Positions 10,213 to 20,689 of a DNA stretch of 64,000 nt are shown in pieces (within the stretch, counting starts at the first letter, position 1; each line of letters starts with the position of its first letter). The notes below the pieces were generated by a model that did no database searches, was not told the origin of the DNA, and saw only the letters and a program-made list of their open reading frames with translations. This DNA comes from Argyresthia goedartella. Taxonomy: Eukaryota > Arthropoda > Insecta > Lepidoptera > Argyresthiidae. Both the position numbers and the translations under genes were made by a program. Location: the NCBI GenBank assembly GCA_949825045.1, contig OX463820.1:7204501-7268500 (forward strand), written 5' to 3'.

Positions 10213-12213
10213 AATACACCCAACCCAACAGCCGTGTACAATAATTAAAAAGCGACAGAATTGTCAGAAACTACTTCTAATGTCCAACGAATGTGCTTTA
10301 AAATTATAATTGCAGGGAAACAGTTTCACAAACCAAGCCGTTCTCACAGGTCACGTCGGCTATAAAACGGTTTTAGAGTCCCAAGTTTCCAATCACCAGA
10401 TTCGCAATCAAGAAAGCCCATGAAAACTGCTTTCCAATATTAATGTTCTGTGTACGTAAAGCAGCCGCGGATACGTCCACGTCCACATCCTTTATGATCA
10501 ATAAACATGAAGCGTTGAAAGTCATAATGAGCAGGTACCTGCGTAATGACAGATAAGTTAGACCCGCGGGGTGCCATACGCAGCTCGTTGGCAAATGATG
10601 TAGTGCTATGCGTCCAATATCTGTCTACGCAGTTTGTAGGCTATTCAATTAAAAAGACAGATGTAACGGGTACTAATGACGTAGGTGGGTTGCTCTTTTG
10701 AATGATTTCTAACTATAAGAGCCACCAGACGTACAGGTACAACTGACCACCGGAATCGTTATTGCTGTCGAATATCTTATGATGACAAAAAAACGATTTT
10801 GTGCAAACTTTATAAAGAATGGGCCATTTGGAAGGGTCCATGATGAATACAGAGCGACTTTTTTTCCAAAATCTGGGGATTCGGGTTCGATTCCCGGGTA
10901 TGAAAATATGTAGCTTCATTTTAAATCAAATTATGCCGTGTATTTTTTTAACAAAATCGATATAATGGTGCCTTACAGCAAATAGTTCTATCTCCTATAA
11001 TTTCTGATTAGGGCTAAATCAAAGGAAATTATAGGAGATAGAACCCTTCTAAATGGCCATTATAGACTCCATACGCGAAAATAAAATTAGTAATTATTTT
11101 ATAGTCACCCCTGCCTCTGATAGAGAGACTTTCCATACGAGCAGATACGCATTTTATTCTACCCCGAGACCAGAGAGCCTTTGTATGGGAACTCCCGCGC
11201 TTCTTTTTTTTTGACGAACAGTACTTTGACGGTCTATAAATATGTGAGACCTAAATACATGAGGGAAAGGATCACGAAATGAAACAAAGGTATCAATAAT
11301 GAACTGATTTTACTTTACTTTACATTATAATTCTCTTTAGTTTTCAAGTATTCCTTCATTTAGCAAACATCGTCGAGTATTTTCGCTGGCCGCCATGACA
11401 CTTCTTTTTTTATCGCCATAACAAATGACATCTATCGAGTGAGCCAACGGGGGGCACGGTTTGGCTCTGACACCCGAGCCAACAGCAACAGGTTAACTGG
11501 TACCTCTAGGTAACTTTAAAAGGGGATTCATAATAATGCCTACTAACTTACTTATAGTAGATAGAAAACCCTATTCAATCAAGTTTCTCCATCTCTGCAC
11601 TCGCAGTGCAAGGTAAAATACAGCCGACAAATCCTGATTGCATTCAGCGCAGCCGTCAATCCAGGTCTGGATTTGCTTTCTTCATGCCCTCATTATCTCA
11701 AACGAGGCTAGATCAGTGACGTGGCGTGGGCCGGCACAGGCACCCCTGTAACTAATCAACTGGACATGTTACGATCCAGTGAGTCCCCGAGGTGGTTAAA
11801 CCTCTCCTCGGTTTATGATATCCGGCGTGAAACGTCAAGCTATCTACTTGTGAAATGTTGCAGGGCAACCTTGATTCTGTTGCGAATTTGTTCTGCTTCT
11901 GTTGGCTTACGGGGGTGCAATAAATTGTATTGTATTTGTTCAGTTGTCAGCTGGTAGTCGGGAACGAATGGATTTACGCGGCGCGCAATCTAGCGGTTGC
12001 ACGGGACCAAGGATGTTTTGGACTGGAGAAGACAGACTTTCTCTCTTATCTCGCTACTGAAGGACCTGAAAGTTTTATTAAGTAGGTCCGCCTCGCAGCA
12101 AATAACACGCTATTTGTGTAGAAGATTTGATTCGAAAAGCGCTTCCACTTTTTTCTGCGCAAAGAACTTATTTAGTGTTGGATTATGTGACAATTTGTTT
12201 TGTTCGGTTCCAG
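10213..12213. other. 2 kb upstream of the first visible PDZ exon; no gene assigned
   Basis: This is probably intron DNA of the PDZ-RhoGAP gene. It contains a tRNA-like B-box word GGGTTCGATTCCCGGG near 10877 without a foldable tRNA around it, and an inverted repeat at 10986-11043. No exon with a compatible phase-0 donor and a plausible start was found. Confidence 0.45.
10986..11043. repeat. 19-bp perfect inverted repeat
   Basis: TTCTATCTCCTATAATTTC at 10986-11004 is exactly inverted at 11025-11043, with a 20-bp spacer. Confidence 0.85.
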
Positions 12214-12387
12214 GCTCCACCAGCCGCCCTCGTCGCACCCATCGCGCTGCCGCCGCCGCCGTGTGCGCCAGCACAGCCCCCGTTTGGCGCCGCGCCACGA
12301 ACCATCGTCATCCACCGGCCCGACGCGAGGCACGGCTTCGGGTTCACGCTGAGGCATCTGGTCGTCTACCCGCCGGAGTCGTTACAG
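12214..12387 (+). CDS. RhoGAP19D: PDZ-RhoGAP (ARHGAP21/23 type), exon A: start of PDZ
   Basis: This is the first visible coding exon of a Rho-family GTPase-activating protein that, in relatives, sits at cell junctions and limits Cdc42/Rho activity. The acceptor is CGGTTCCAG ending at 12213 and the donor is CAG/GTTTGT at 12388. Both borders are phase 0 and the exon has 58 codons. After a Pro/Ala-rich lead (12 of the first 30 residues are proline or alanine) comes TIVIHRPDARHGFGFTLRHL and then VVYPPES. The GFGF motif is the peptide-binding loop of the PDZ domain, and GFGFTLRH..VYPPES is a hallmark of ARHGAP21/23. Upstream coding exon(s) are not seen. The C-rich part is strongly GC-biased compared with its neighbourhood, as are the other exons here. 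Confidence 0.9.
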
Positions 12388-12756
12388 GTTTGTGTCTTGT
12401 GGTCTTAACTGTTTTATTTTGTACCAAAGGAACAACGGGACGGAACATACTACGGTTATCTGATTTCCTTTCAGTCTTATGTCTGATTTCTAAATGCAAA
12501 ACCCAAGCGACCGCAAGCAAAAGATTCGGTGAATGAGAGTAAAACCGAGGGGCCCCAAAAAAAAACTGTGGGGAAGCCTTCTTCAACCTCCTCAGACTGC
12601 ATACTAAAAGCCTATCGTTTTTCCGGGTTGAGCTGCTAAGCAAGCAAGGCCAATTTAAAAGACAGATAGACAGTTTAGTGTCAAGTGCGCATCTCACAAC
12701 CACTCGAAAAGAATTTGCGAAAACACATTTAGGAACGAATTGTTGCCTATTTCCAG
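12388..12756 (+). other. Intron A-B (369 bp)
   Basis: This intron runs from GTTTGT to TTTCCAG inside the PDZ domain. A 208-codon open frame runs antisense across it and the flanking exons, but it is a GC-driven shadow with no domain. Confidence 0.7.
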
Positions 12757-13020
12757 GAGCTGTACGACGATGCGCGTCACCTCGCGGTGGGCGCTGTGGG
12801 CGCGCCCATGGACACGATCTTCGTGAGGTCGGTCCGGCCGGGCGGGCCGGCGGCGGCAGCGGGGCTGCGCGCCGGCGACCGCGTGCTCGCCGCCAACGGG
12901 GAGCCGGTGGCTTGCGGACGCACCAGGGCGCCCTATGCGAGGGTTGTGGCGCTGGTGCAGAGGGAGCCAAGGACGCTGAAGCTAACTGTTGTGCCGAGAG
13001 ACCACGATTTGCTGCAGAGG
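12757..13020 (+). CDS. RhoGAP19D: PDZ-RhoGAP, exon B: rest of PDZ
   Basis: The exon has 88 codons, phase 0 to phase 0, with acceptor CTATTTCCAG and donor AGG/GTAAGT. It completes the PDZ domain: MDTIFVRSVRPGGPAAAAGL (strand, then GGPA turn), RAGDRVLAANGEPV (the GDRIL..NG signature), and a final strand EPRTLKLTVVPRD. In vertebrate ARHGAP21 the corresponding block is also led by PMDTIFV, so family membership is clear. A PDZ domain of this kind binds C-terminal peptides and brings the GAP to membranes or junctions. The ~25-residue loop between the GFGF strand and MDTIFV, split here by the intron, is the variable insertion seen in the family. Confidence 0.92.
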
Positions 13021-13292
13021 GTAAGTCTTTAGCTCACATTTACATACAGAAGCTAGTCCTACATTGGACGCAATCATTTGATTTGCATTTTATTGGCATT
13101 CACCTCGTTTGTCCACAGGGCGGCCAACTGACCATTTGAAGTAGTCTCCTAAGCTTATTTTGTATCATCATGCTTAGCATATAAAGACCTTGATGGTCAT
13201 ATGCCTATTATCTCACGTTTCCACAAGATTTCGTAATGTAGATCCAAGTTTTAGAAAAGCCTCATGATATTGACAATCCCATCTTCTCTCAG
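13021..13292 (+). other. Intron B-C (272 bp)
   Basis: The donor is GTAAGT and the acceptor TCTCTCAG. No further structure is seen. Confidence 0.7.
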
Positions 13293-13537
13293 TATTTCAG
13301 CGAAGCTGCATACAACCCGGAATCGAACCAGCGCGGCCTCAACATGCCAGCTCCCATCACGGAGCACGAGTCCCGCCTCTTCGACGTGTACCGGAGGCCT
13401 AGGGCTGCGCTGCCGGCCCCGCAGGCACCGCCGCGGTTGCGGGAAGACCCGGAGTACGCCAGTGTGGCCTCCTTGGCGCCGTCGCGGTACGAGGTGCCGA
13501 GGTTTTCGGGGCCGCAGCACCATTTCCTGCATGACAG
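13293..13537 (+). CDS. RhoGAP19D: PDZ-RhoGAP, exon C
   Basis: The 245-nt exon starts in phase 0 and ends in phase 2. It begins YFSEAAYNPESNQRGLNMP. The YFSEAAY word follows the PDZ domain at the same place in ARHGAP21 proteins, which supports both the splice site and the family. The remainder is a disordered linker rich in Pro and Arg (RRPRAALPAPQAPPRLREDP) and short tyrosine-containing words (EDPEYASVASL, PSRYEVPRF) that may be docking sites. That last point is inference. The acceptor is CTCTCAG before TATTTCAG and the donor is ACAG/GTTCTT. A second AG lies 8 nt inside the exon but would shift the frame. Confidence 0.88.
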
Positions 13538-13820
13538 GTTCTTATCATGGATCTGTTCTTTTCCGTACCGCCTGAACTGTGTAACTATTTCTTAGGAAAA
13601 GAAGTAAATACCTATAAACTGTTAAACTGTTAAAATTGTCGCAAGAAAAAATCTTTATGCAATATACCAGGGCGGAGCTGCTTTCAAAAGCCTGATGAGC
13701 ATAATAACTTAGAACCAGATTCTGGTTACCAGAAGAATATCTTTGTTAGGCTTGTATAATTTTGACATCATATTAAGCATAAGTATATCTAAAGCTAACT
13801 TAGCTTCTATCACATTCCAG
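13538..13820 (+). other. Intron C-D (283 bp), phase 2
   Basis: The intron runs from GTTCTT to CACATTCCAG. The acceptor continues as CAGCAG, a tandem NAGNAG site. Confidence 0.7.
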
Positions 13821-14372
13821 CAGGAGAGAATCTGACGGATCGCTGCCGTCTTCCGCGACAGAAAGCAAAGACAGCCTGGGCTCCTTCGACTCGAACTCAA
13901 CTCTCACCGGCCGCGAGATAGACGACTCGATCATACTCTCCCGAATAAGAAAGAGCCTCGAACAGAAGGAGGCCTTCCTCCGAAGACCGAGCCAACCCAC
14001 AGGCTGGGTCACGCCAGAGCATGCCCCACCGATAAAACAAAAGGAGTTCTATGCGCGACCACAAAAACTGCAGAAACAAGCATGGCCGCCACCCGCTGCT
14101 TCACCTCCCCTAGCCGCATCACCACCCCCCTCCCTCATCCAACCACCTGAACAAAAGAATAAAGCATATGATGACTGCTCAGCTAGTGTCGACAGCGGCA
14201 CCTACAGCGGTTACGGAGAGGTGAACGGTACCCACAACGATAAAAGAATGAAACAGGACCGGAGTCAGTTCGTGTCGACATTGTCGAAGATACAAGAGAT
14301 GGCGCCGAGTATAGCTGGTACTAATGGTGTCAGCAATGGAACTGCTATGGACCATAAGGATGATGAAAACAG
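13821..14372 (+). CDS. RhoGAP19D: PDZ-RhoGAP, exon D (long disordered linker)
   Basis: The 552-nt exon starts and ends in phase 2. There is no folded domain. It is Ser-rich (RRESDGSLPSSATESKDS), then has a charged helical patch (REIDDSIILSRIRKSLEQKE), then KQKEFYARPQKLQKQAWPP, then Pro-rich segments. The QKEAFLRRP and KEFYARP words look like conserved short motifs of this protein family, but I cannot prove their partners. The acceptor is a NAGNAG (CCAGCAG), so use of the second AG (13824) would drop one residue without changing the frame. The donor is CAG/GTAACT. The next exon in frame is at 14586. Confidence 0.85.
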
Positions 14373-14585
14373 GTAACTAATTTGCAATAGTTTTTATCGT
14401 TTCCTCATGACAGGGAGGGACTCTACCCATATATACGTACAGTTGCATGTTACCTATTTTAAAAAGATTTTGACTCAATGAGTAGATCATTAACTGGCGT
14501 GAATATAGGTAGCTCATAAGTTTCATGGTCTTACAATAGTCTAAAGTCTAGCACCACCTCATCTATACCATCACCCATGCTCCAG
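14373..14585 (+). other. Intron D-E (213 bp), phase 2
   Basis: The borders are GTAACT and CATGCTCCAG. Nothing else is seen. Confidence 0.7.
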
Positions 14586-14800
14586 ATACCCAGCGGCCGA
14601 GCTCCAACTCGTGACCGCTAGAACGAGACAGCTAGAGGAGGCCCACGGCGGCGGAGAGAAAAGGACGGAGGTAGCGCGCAGCGAACTCTCCCGAATGTCC
14701 GCGACGCGGCTGGAGCCGAGCGTCGCTCTGAGACGACGCGAGTTCGAGACGCGGACCAATAGGAGAGAGGCGAGGTCGCTTGATGTACAACCCCAGCATG
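14586..14800 (+). CDS. RhoGAP19D: PDZ-RhoGAP, exon E
   Basis: The 215-nt exon starts in phase 2 and ends in phase 1. It encodes a highly charged, probably helical segment starting YPAAELQLVTARTRQLEEAH, with many Arg/Glu pairs (REFETRTNRREARSLDVQPQ), consistent with a coiled region in the linker between PDZ and PH. No enzymatic motif is present. The acceptor is TGCTCCAG at 14578-14585 and the donor is CATG/GTGAGT. The phase fits exons D and F. Confidence 0.82.
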
Positions 14801-15590
14801 GTGAGTTAGAGGGAGACAAATAGTTAGTCATTATGTCGAAGCATTTTGAGATAAAGAGCTGGTATAGTTGAGAAGTAGTATATAAAATAAATAAAAAGGT
14901 TAAGGGCGAGTCGAACTCGCCCACGAAAGGTTCCGTATCACCGTACAATGGTAGGGATGGTGTGGAGTGAATAGTTTGGATTTTACATAGCAAAATCTTG
15001 TTTACAAAGTTATTGGTAAAGCCGACTACTTTCACACTATCATGTTTCATGCTTCACACTCCATATGTTTGTATGTGGTATTGAAGGAACTGTTGTATGG
15101 TAGCCCCCTTAAATATTAATTTTATTCTGCTTTTTAGTATTTGTTGTTATAGCGGCAACAGAAATACATCATCTGTGAAAATTTCAACTGTCTACCTGTC
15201 ACGGTTCGTGGGATACAGCCTGGCGTCAGACGGACAGACAGACAGACAGGCAGACGGACAGCGGAGTCGTAGTAATAAGGTCCCGTTTTTACCCTCTGGG
15301 TACGGAACCCTAAAAATCTATAAATATTAGGGAGATGTTCATCTCATCCTGTCACCCCTCAACAGGGCAGTTATCTCATTAGATACATATTTTTATTGCC
15401 CAACTTCTACGAGTACTCTCAAGTTTTATCTTCACAGAAACTGCATATGCAGCTCTAATCACGCTCAGCCGACATTTTATTCCGACATTAGATAGGATGA
15501 TGCTCCATACACTGTCGGTTCTCCGATATCATGTCACGGAAATTAATTTATTTCCAGATTTTAACGATTATGGACATGTTATCTTTTCAG
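14801..15590 (+). other. Intron E-F (790 bp), phase 1
   Basis: The intron runs from GTGAGT to ATCTTTTCAG. Most of it is the dispersed GGGTTCCGTA-type repeat at about 14893-15331. Confidence 0.7.
14893..15331 (+). repeat. Dispersed lepidopteran repeat (GGTTCCGTA family), copy 1
   Basis: The left part has GGGCGAGTCGAACTCGCCCA and GGTTCCGTATC. The right part has a GACAGACAGACAG run and ends CGGAACCCTAAAA. This is a very common, nearly palindromic-ended repeat in butterflies and moths. A shorter inverted copy lies at 30607-30735. It has no open frame. Confidence 0.75.
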
Positions 15591-15710
15591 AATTGGAGCT
15601 GGAAGAGGCAGCGCTGGGCGGCAGTCTGTCAGGAAACCTGTCGGGCAACCAGCTCATGATAACGGGCAGTAAGCACCTGCACTGTCCACCACCTGAGGGA
15701 TATCAGCCAG
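15591..15710 (+). CDS. RhoGAP19D: PDZ-RhoGAP, exon F
   Basis: The 120-nt exon is phase 1 on both sides. It encodes an acidic start (ELELEEAALGGSL) and then SGNLSGNQLMITGSKHLHCP before PPPEGYQPG. No known domain is seen; the segment continues the long linker. The acceptor is ATCTTTTCAG and the donor is CCAG/GTGAGT, both strong. The phase matches exon E upstream and exon G 3.9 kb downstream. Confidence 0.82.
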
Positions 15711-16448
15711 GTGAGTCGTCTATCAGACCTGGGTTATAAAGGGAGAGGACTGGATATAATGCAATATGTAAATGTAGCACATCAATATCCTCACCGAGGG
15801 CAAAGGGCCATTACCCAAATACAAGTACAGATGTAGTGAATAATCCTTTCCTATCGACAAAACTCGGAACAACGATAACACCCGAATGGTGCCGATGTGT
15901 CTATGAATAACTGTATTTTTAAATTACGTGTAGGTATCAAATAAATCGCATACTTTATTTATCAATGTCAAATGTCAAATTGCCCGTTTCCAAAACATTG
16001 AGCTCCACCACGCAGGCGAGGGTTGATGAAGGGTGTCAGGCTAGTGGCCAACCCGACTGTCACAAGTTATCAAATTGCCCCATCAGGGCATCAGACACAG
16101 CTTTACTGCCACTGCCACCGAGTAGCGATAGTAGCCGGGACCTAGAGCTTAATATGTCATGCGAAACATGGGAGTCCCGAAACAAATAGAAATTGTCACC
16201 CATCCAGTACCCGCCTCGGTCTGATGTTGCTATCCGCACGATCGCTTCCGATGGGCGAATACAGTCGATAAGCAGCAATATTCTATTTATAACCACATTT
16301 ACAGTCGGCTCTTCTTCTCGAATCGACGGTAATCTCAAACACGGGCAGCTCAAACATCCGCAACCGCGATTTCTCGCTCATTTGCCTCGTACAGCTCCTC
16401 CTTCGTGCAGGGTGTCGGATACGCGGGGCACCCAGTCATGTGCGCAGT
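15711..16448. other. Intron F-G, proximal part: no gene
   Basis: There are short open frames only. At 15965-16189 a 74-codon + frame has no domain and no splice support. Confidence 0.45.
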
Positions 16449-16582
16449 GGTCTGCCTCGGATGGCCAGGTGCACTTCGTGTCGTGTTCGGGGATGACACG
16501 CCACCTCGCAAGGTTGGTCTGCCTCGGATGGCCAGGTGCACTTCGTGTCGTGTTCGGGGATGACACGCCACCTCGCAAGGTT
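16449..16582. repeat. 67-bp perfect tandem duplication
   Basis: Two identical copies (16449-16515 and 16516-16582) start GGTCTGCCTCGGATGGCCAG. The minus strand has a relaxed open frame through both (TGCPAYPTPCTKEELYEANE nearby), which may be a relic of a retroelement protein. That is weak. Confidence 0.85.
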
Positions 16583-16604
16583 TTCCTTGGACCTGGGGAG
16601 GGGA

Positions 16605-16817
16605 GCGTATTTCCGTTATATACAAGGCTATTACGCAGGGGTCTGTAAGTTATCGCGTATACATTGGAACCCAATGTTTTCACTAACGTCTTCCGTTCTA
16701 TACATCAGCATTACGCCGCAATCGTGTATACTTTGGAATGGTCTAAGCCAATTTTATGGTTCCGTTATATACTGCGCTATTACGCAATGTAAATTATCGT
16801 GTATACATTGGAATAGC
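16605..16817. repeat. Three diverged tandem units
   Basis: Three related units at about 16605-16673, 16688-16740 and 16759-16817 share CGTTATATAC, a TATTACGC core, and TATCGTGTATACATTGGAA. They are clearly diverged from each other, unlike the 67-bp duplication next to them. Confidence 0.65.
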
Positions 16818-17018
16818 CGCGACGATAAATGATTTCAACATTAGTCGGCTAAACTGCAGTTTAGCCTCGACGCTGTTGAGGCTAAAGATGAGTGAGAAAA
16901 TATGGTTGACATTAGCCGACTAAACTTAAGTTTATTTTTCAGTATACCTAGGCTAATGTTGAAAAATTACCGTCTTAATCTGGAATAAGTGATGATAATG
17001 ATTCGGTAGCCGTAAACA

Positions 17019-17240
17019 CTGCGGTAGCTTAGGTGAAGGATAAAGGGGGTGAGCGAAACGAAGCACCGTTTATCCTTCGTGTTTTGTTGAACATGTATGA
17101 ACAACAAAAAATATTTATAATTGTCTTATTATAGTTTTTGTTGTTCTTACATTTTCAACCTAACACGAAAGATAAAGAGGGCTTCGCTTCGCTCACCCCC
17201 TTTACCCTTCACCTAAGCTACCGCAGTGTTTTGCCCTGAA
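17019..17240. repeat. Repeat family A, head-to-head pair
   Basis: A minus copy (17019-17110) and a plus copy (17146-17240) face each other across about 35 bp. Outer ends read CACTGCGGTAGCTTAGGTGA and its inverse. Each unit contains its own CTTCGCTTCGC-loop hairpin, so the whole is a compound palindrome. Confidence 0.75.
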
Positions 17241-17349
17241 ATTAGAAATAGCTTTCTTATCTGAATAAAATTACCCCGCTTTGATAGCTTGCGCAAGTGA
17301 CACTGTATAGTTTGGAACTAAACTTTCGTACGCACTCACTACAAACTAT

Positions 17350-18850
17350 ACACGAAAATTCCGCAAAATTCGTGTACATTTCGTAGTTGCAGATGGGAGT
17401 ATGAGCATTCCGAAATGTACACAATGTATAATGTACGGAAATACGCGGGAGGGGACCCCAAATCTGAGTCGGTTGATCGATTTCCAGATGGGCCAATTAA
17501 GGTTGTATCCTCCAGCCAGTAGTTCTCTCACGCTGGAACTCGAGTTTGGGGCTCAGGCGCGTTCGCCACATGATGAGGCGTTTAGTTTCAGCTGTTCTGA
17601 GTCTAGGAAATTACTTCTGAAGCGCAACCTATGCCGGGCTGGTATGTGGTTACATAGTGAATAGCGTCAGTCCTGTGTTTGCTTCGTCCTTTCAAACGAG
17701 CTAGAGACAACTCTTCACACTTCCAGAGGGTAGCCCCTCTGGAAGTGTGAAGTTCCTGCCAGCTGGTAGAGTTTGACTGTTGCTGTTGGCTTTAGCAACC
17801 CGTTATTAGACGGCATGACTCATTTAGGACCACGTTGACATGTTGACCGTTCTCACACTGGACAGGCGTATTTGGCTGGAGAGTAAGACACTGTTAGGGT
17901 ACGAGGACAGGTGGCTTAGCTCCCCAAGAAGTACCGTTCAACTGTTTGAGCAGGTTTTTGGGAGTGCAAACCTTTAGCTGTTCGCACAGTGTTGCTTAGA
18001 TGGTGACGCCCAGGTATTTGGGGAATCTGTTTTATGTTTCGCTATTTGGCCAGTTCACTTTTGGCGTCTTTATTAATTAATTGGTATGCGCCGACTTCGG
18101 TTTTGCTTGGATTTGGCCCGAGACCATTTACCATAAAGTAGTCGCCGAGCTGATTCATGGGTGATGTTATTGTTCCCCCTACGGCCCGTGAAGATGTCCC
18201 CTTGAGTCGCCAGCGCTATGTCGTCTGCGTATAGGAAGCTTCTGGTATCCTGTGTCCTGGGCTGGTCGACGTTGAAAAGACTTGGCGCCAGGATACTATC
18301 CTGTGGTAGTCGTTACGCTGATTCCTCCAACGGCTCTTTTGGTGGTATTAGTTGACCTGGAATCGTTGGATACTCAGCAGTTGTACCACAATCTGGCAGA
18401 AGTCATAGTCGGAAGTGATTTCATACAGCTTTTGCATCATCGCGCTAGTATCTACAGTATCGTAGGCTGCTGATAGAAAGCGATACTAGTGATTTTACCC
18501 TTCTCATCTTTGATGTGCTGAGTCAAGCTGAGAATTTGTAACGTGCAGGACTTGCCGGGCGGAAGCCTGCTTGTCCGTGGACGAGTTTCTCGTCCTTGTA
18601 CGGAGTGAGTCGACCAAGTAGGATCCTTTCAAACAGCTTGTATAAGTGGGAGAGTAGGGCGATGGGTCGGAAGTTCTTGGCGTCGTCAGCGGGTTTACCG
18701 GGTTTCAATGACGCGCTGACAGGGGCCTTGCGCCAAACATTTGGGATACTTTTGGCTTCTAGACAGTTGTTGAAGAACCTTAGTATCCAATCCAAAGTCA
18801 CACCTTCCCGTTCTTCTGCTGGTTTATTTATATTCTTGTTACAGAAACGC
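17350..18850 (-). pseudogene. Decayed LINE reverse transcriptase remnant
   Basis: Reading the minus strand, fragments in changing frames follow LINE order. First comes ILRFFNNCLEAKSIPNVWRK and PIALLSHLYKLFERIL, then HGQAGFRP (18523-18801). Next is an RT core with a YADD-like word at about 18219-18237, then a C-terminal part with HVNVVLNESCRLITGC near 17790-17830, and finally PIWKSINRLRFGV near 17450-17500. Stops and frameshifts are many, so it is a dead copy. Its type (SW-K-LNRLR-GV terminus) is jockey-like and different from the LINEs at 4.5 and 48 kb. Confidence 0.75.
17713..17752. repeat. Perfect 18-bp hairpin
   Basis: CTTCACACTTCCAGAGGG, a four-base loop TAGC, and the exact inverse, embedded in the decayed LINE. 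Confidence 0.85.
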
Positions 18851-19469
18851 CAAAGGTTCAGATGAGAACGAGATCGAACAGTACTGGTAGTGAAGGATTA
18901 CCAGTTAGAAGACATCATGCCTCAGGTAACGGATGGCTACAATATCACTAAATCAACATTTACAGACCATTTATCCATTATAGCTCATAGTTAAATCAAA
19001 TAAAGAATTTAATTAACGGGTATGGTACCTGTCAGCAGGGTCTTGTAGTCTTATAACATGGAACCCACTGTCAATGTTGCTGTCCTACCTAAATATGTGG
19101 TAGAGTTTTCTATTGATTCACTGTTTGTCCAGTTGTCTACCATCTCTCTCACCAATTCCACCATAAACCACAGCGGTGCTTCGCCACAACCGTTCTACTC
19201 ACAAGTATAGATACACGTCACAGCACTATCAATGCTTCTGGACGCGATTTTTGTACTCCCCCCACTAATGACGACAAATAATACCCTACCTAACCTGCAG
19301 TTACCCTAGCTGAATGCATCATATATAGACAAATCTAGTTCAAAGATATCCTAGTTTCAAGCGTCATTTAAAAATATCAGAAGACGTGACTAAGTCCGAA
19401 CGAAATAGACGAAATCGCTAGATTTGGGAAGCTATTCTAAGCTGACGGATGTAAGACAGCGAAAAGAGT
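18851..19469. other. Intron F-G, central part: no gene
   Basis: Nothing recognisable is seen on either strand. Confidence 0.45.
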
Positions 19470-19612
19470 ACTTAGGTCGCGTGAGAGTAACACCGAAATC
19501 GCGCCCAGACGTGGTCATGAGCCCTCACTCACTCGAACCAAGAAAAGGTACCTAAATTCGCGTGAGAGTGCCCCCAAAATCGAGCCCAGACTCGGTCATT
19601 AACAGCCCCCCC
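19470..19612. repeat. Diverged ~82-bp tandem repeat next to an exon
   Basis: Units at about 19470-19533 and 19551-19612 share CGCGTGAGAGT, CCCAGAC and TCGGTCAT-like words. The second unit runs into the acceptor region of exon G. Confidence 0.65.
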
Positions 19613-19623
19613 TGTACCCCAAG

Positions 19624-19812
19624 ATGGCAGTCACGCGAAGCGACGAATGGGATTGAACCGCGAGCAGCTGGAGGCGCTGAACGCGGCGCCTGCGGGGTGC
19701 GGGGCAGGGTGCGGGGCGCGGGCGGCGCGGCCCACGCAGCTGTCGCTGTTGCCCGCACCCCCCGCCGGGCCGGCCACCCCCTCGCCCACCCCCAGTACGC
19801 CCGCCGACTCAG
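19624..19812 (+). CDS. RhoGAP19D: PDZ-RhoGAP, exon G
   Basis: The 189-nt exon is phase 1 on both sides. It encodes SHAKRRMGLNREQLEALNAA and then an Ala/Gly/Pro-rich tail (LLPAPPAGPATPSPTPSTPA). The acceptor is CCTGTACCCCAAG (AAG rather than CAG, modest) and the donor is CAG/GTCGAG, which lacks a strong consensus. Support comes from the fit of both phases, the high GC content matching the other exons, and the basic plus REQLEAL helix. The exact 5' border is the least certain of the eleven exons. No domain is recognised. Confidence 0.68.
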
Positions 19813-20577
19813 GTCGAGACCACTTGTTCGGAATGACGCCTATCATGCATTTGGCTACCCTGGCTGTGAATGGACTTTTAACATCATTAACCTGAACATA
19901 CATACAAAACCTGAATATACATACATCACAATCGTAGGTCATGTTGTGGAAGTGGAACCGATAAGATTTATAAACATAAGCCTGCTTGTTCACATGTTCC
20001 CTAACCTACTGGTATAAAGCCGCAACTTATGAAGGGAAAACAATATTTTTGATAATTATAGAGCAAGTTTTGGGTTCGAATCGTTTGGATATTACAATCG
20101 ACAATTAACCCGGTAGTAAATAGGTAGTTATCTGATCTTACGCCGAAATCATCTAACAAACTAGTTTTGCGCGCCATGATTTCTGTCCAGTCCTCTAAGA
20201 CATAATCATAAACTACATTTACACAATATTTGCACGTATGCCTGAATGAAATTAATATGCATATAAAATACTCATCATCATCACCATCATTTCAGTCCTC
20301 TCAAATTTCATGAACCAGTACTTCAATGTCCTACAGTCCAGGGCGAGAAAACTCATGTAAAACTCTGATCTTTCTCCGTTGTACTAAACTCCTACTAATT
20401 GAATGTTGAATGTGCGCTTCTGTGTGCTACTAATGTCAAATAATAACCGTTGTGACTACTCATGACTATCGGTGTTATGTGTACTAATCTACTCTGCTAT
20501 GTACTAATCTAATCTGACTAATATACACTTTACCTTGTTGTTAGATAGATTGTGTAATTCTGAATTGGTTTCGACAG
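19813..20577 (+). other. Intron G-H (765 bp), phase 1
   Basis: The borders are GTCGAG and GGTTTCGACAG. No gene or clear repeat is seen inside. Confidence 0.55.
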
Positions 20578-20631
20578 GTTTTGCTGATGATTCAGTGACG
20601 AGAAGGCAGAAGAAGGATGCTCAACTGGGAG
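20578..20631 (+). CDS. RhoGAP19D: PDZ-RhoGAP, exon H (18-codon micro-exon)
   Basis: The 54-nt exon is phase 1 on both sides and encodes FADDSVTRRQKKDAQLG. It is basic and presumably exposed. The acceptor is TTTCGACAG and the donor is GGAG/GTTCGT. Because its length is a multiple of three with equal phases, it could be skipped without breaking the frame. It is assigned by phase and position only. Confidence 0.62.
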
Positions 20632-20689
20632 GTTCGTATTTTTTTATTTCGATGACGTCTACCTTAATATAAAAACGGGCCTTGTAAAA

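Noticed and set aside
10860..10895. tRNA gene around GGGTTCGATTCCCGGG
   Set aside because: Only a B-box-like word. No acceptor stem or anticodon arm can be folded around it.
12344..12970. 208-codon antisense open frame over exons A and B
   Set aside because: It runs through an intron and two GC-rich exons of a well-supported gene, with low-complexity Arg/Pro content. It is a shadow of the PDZ exons.
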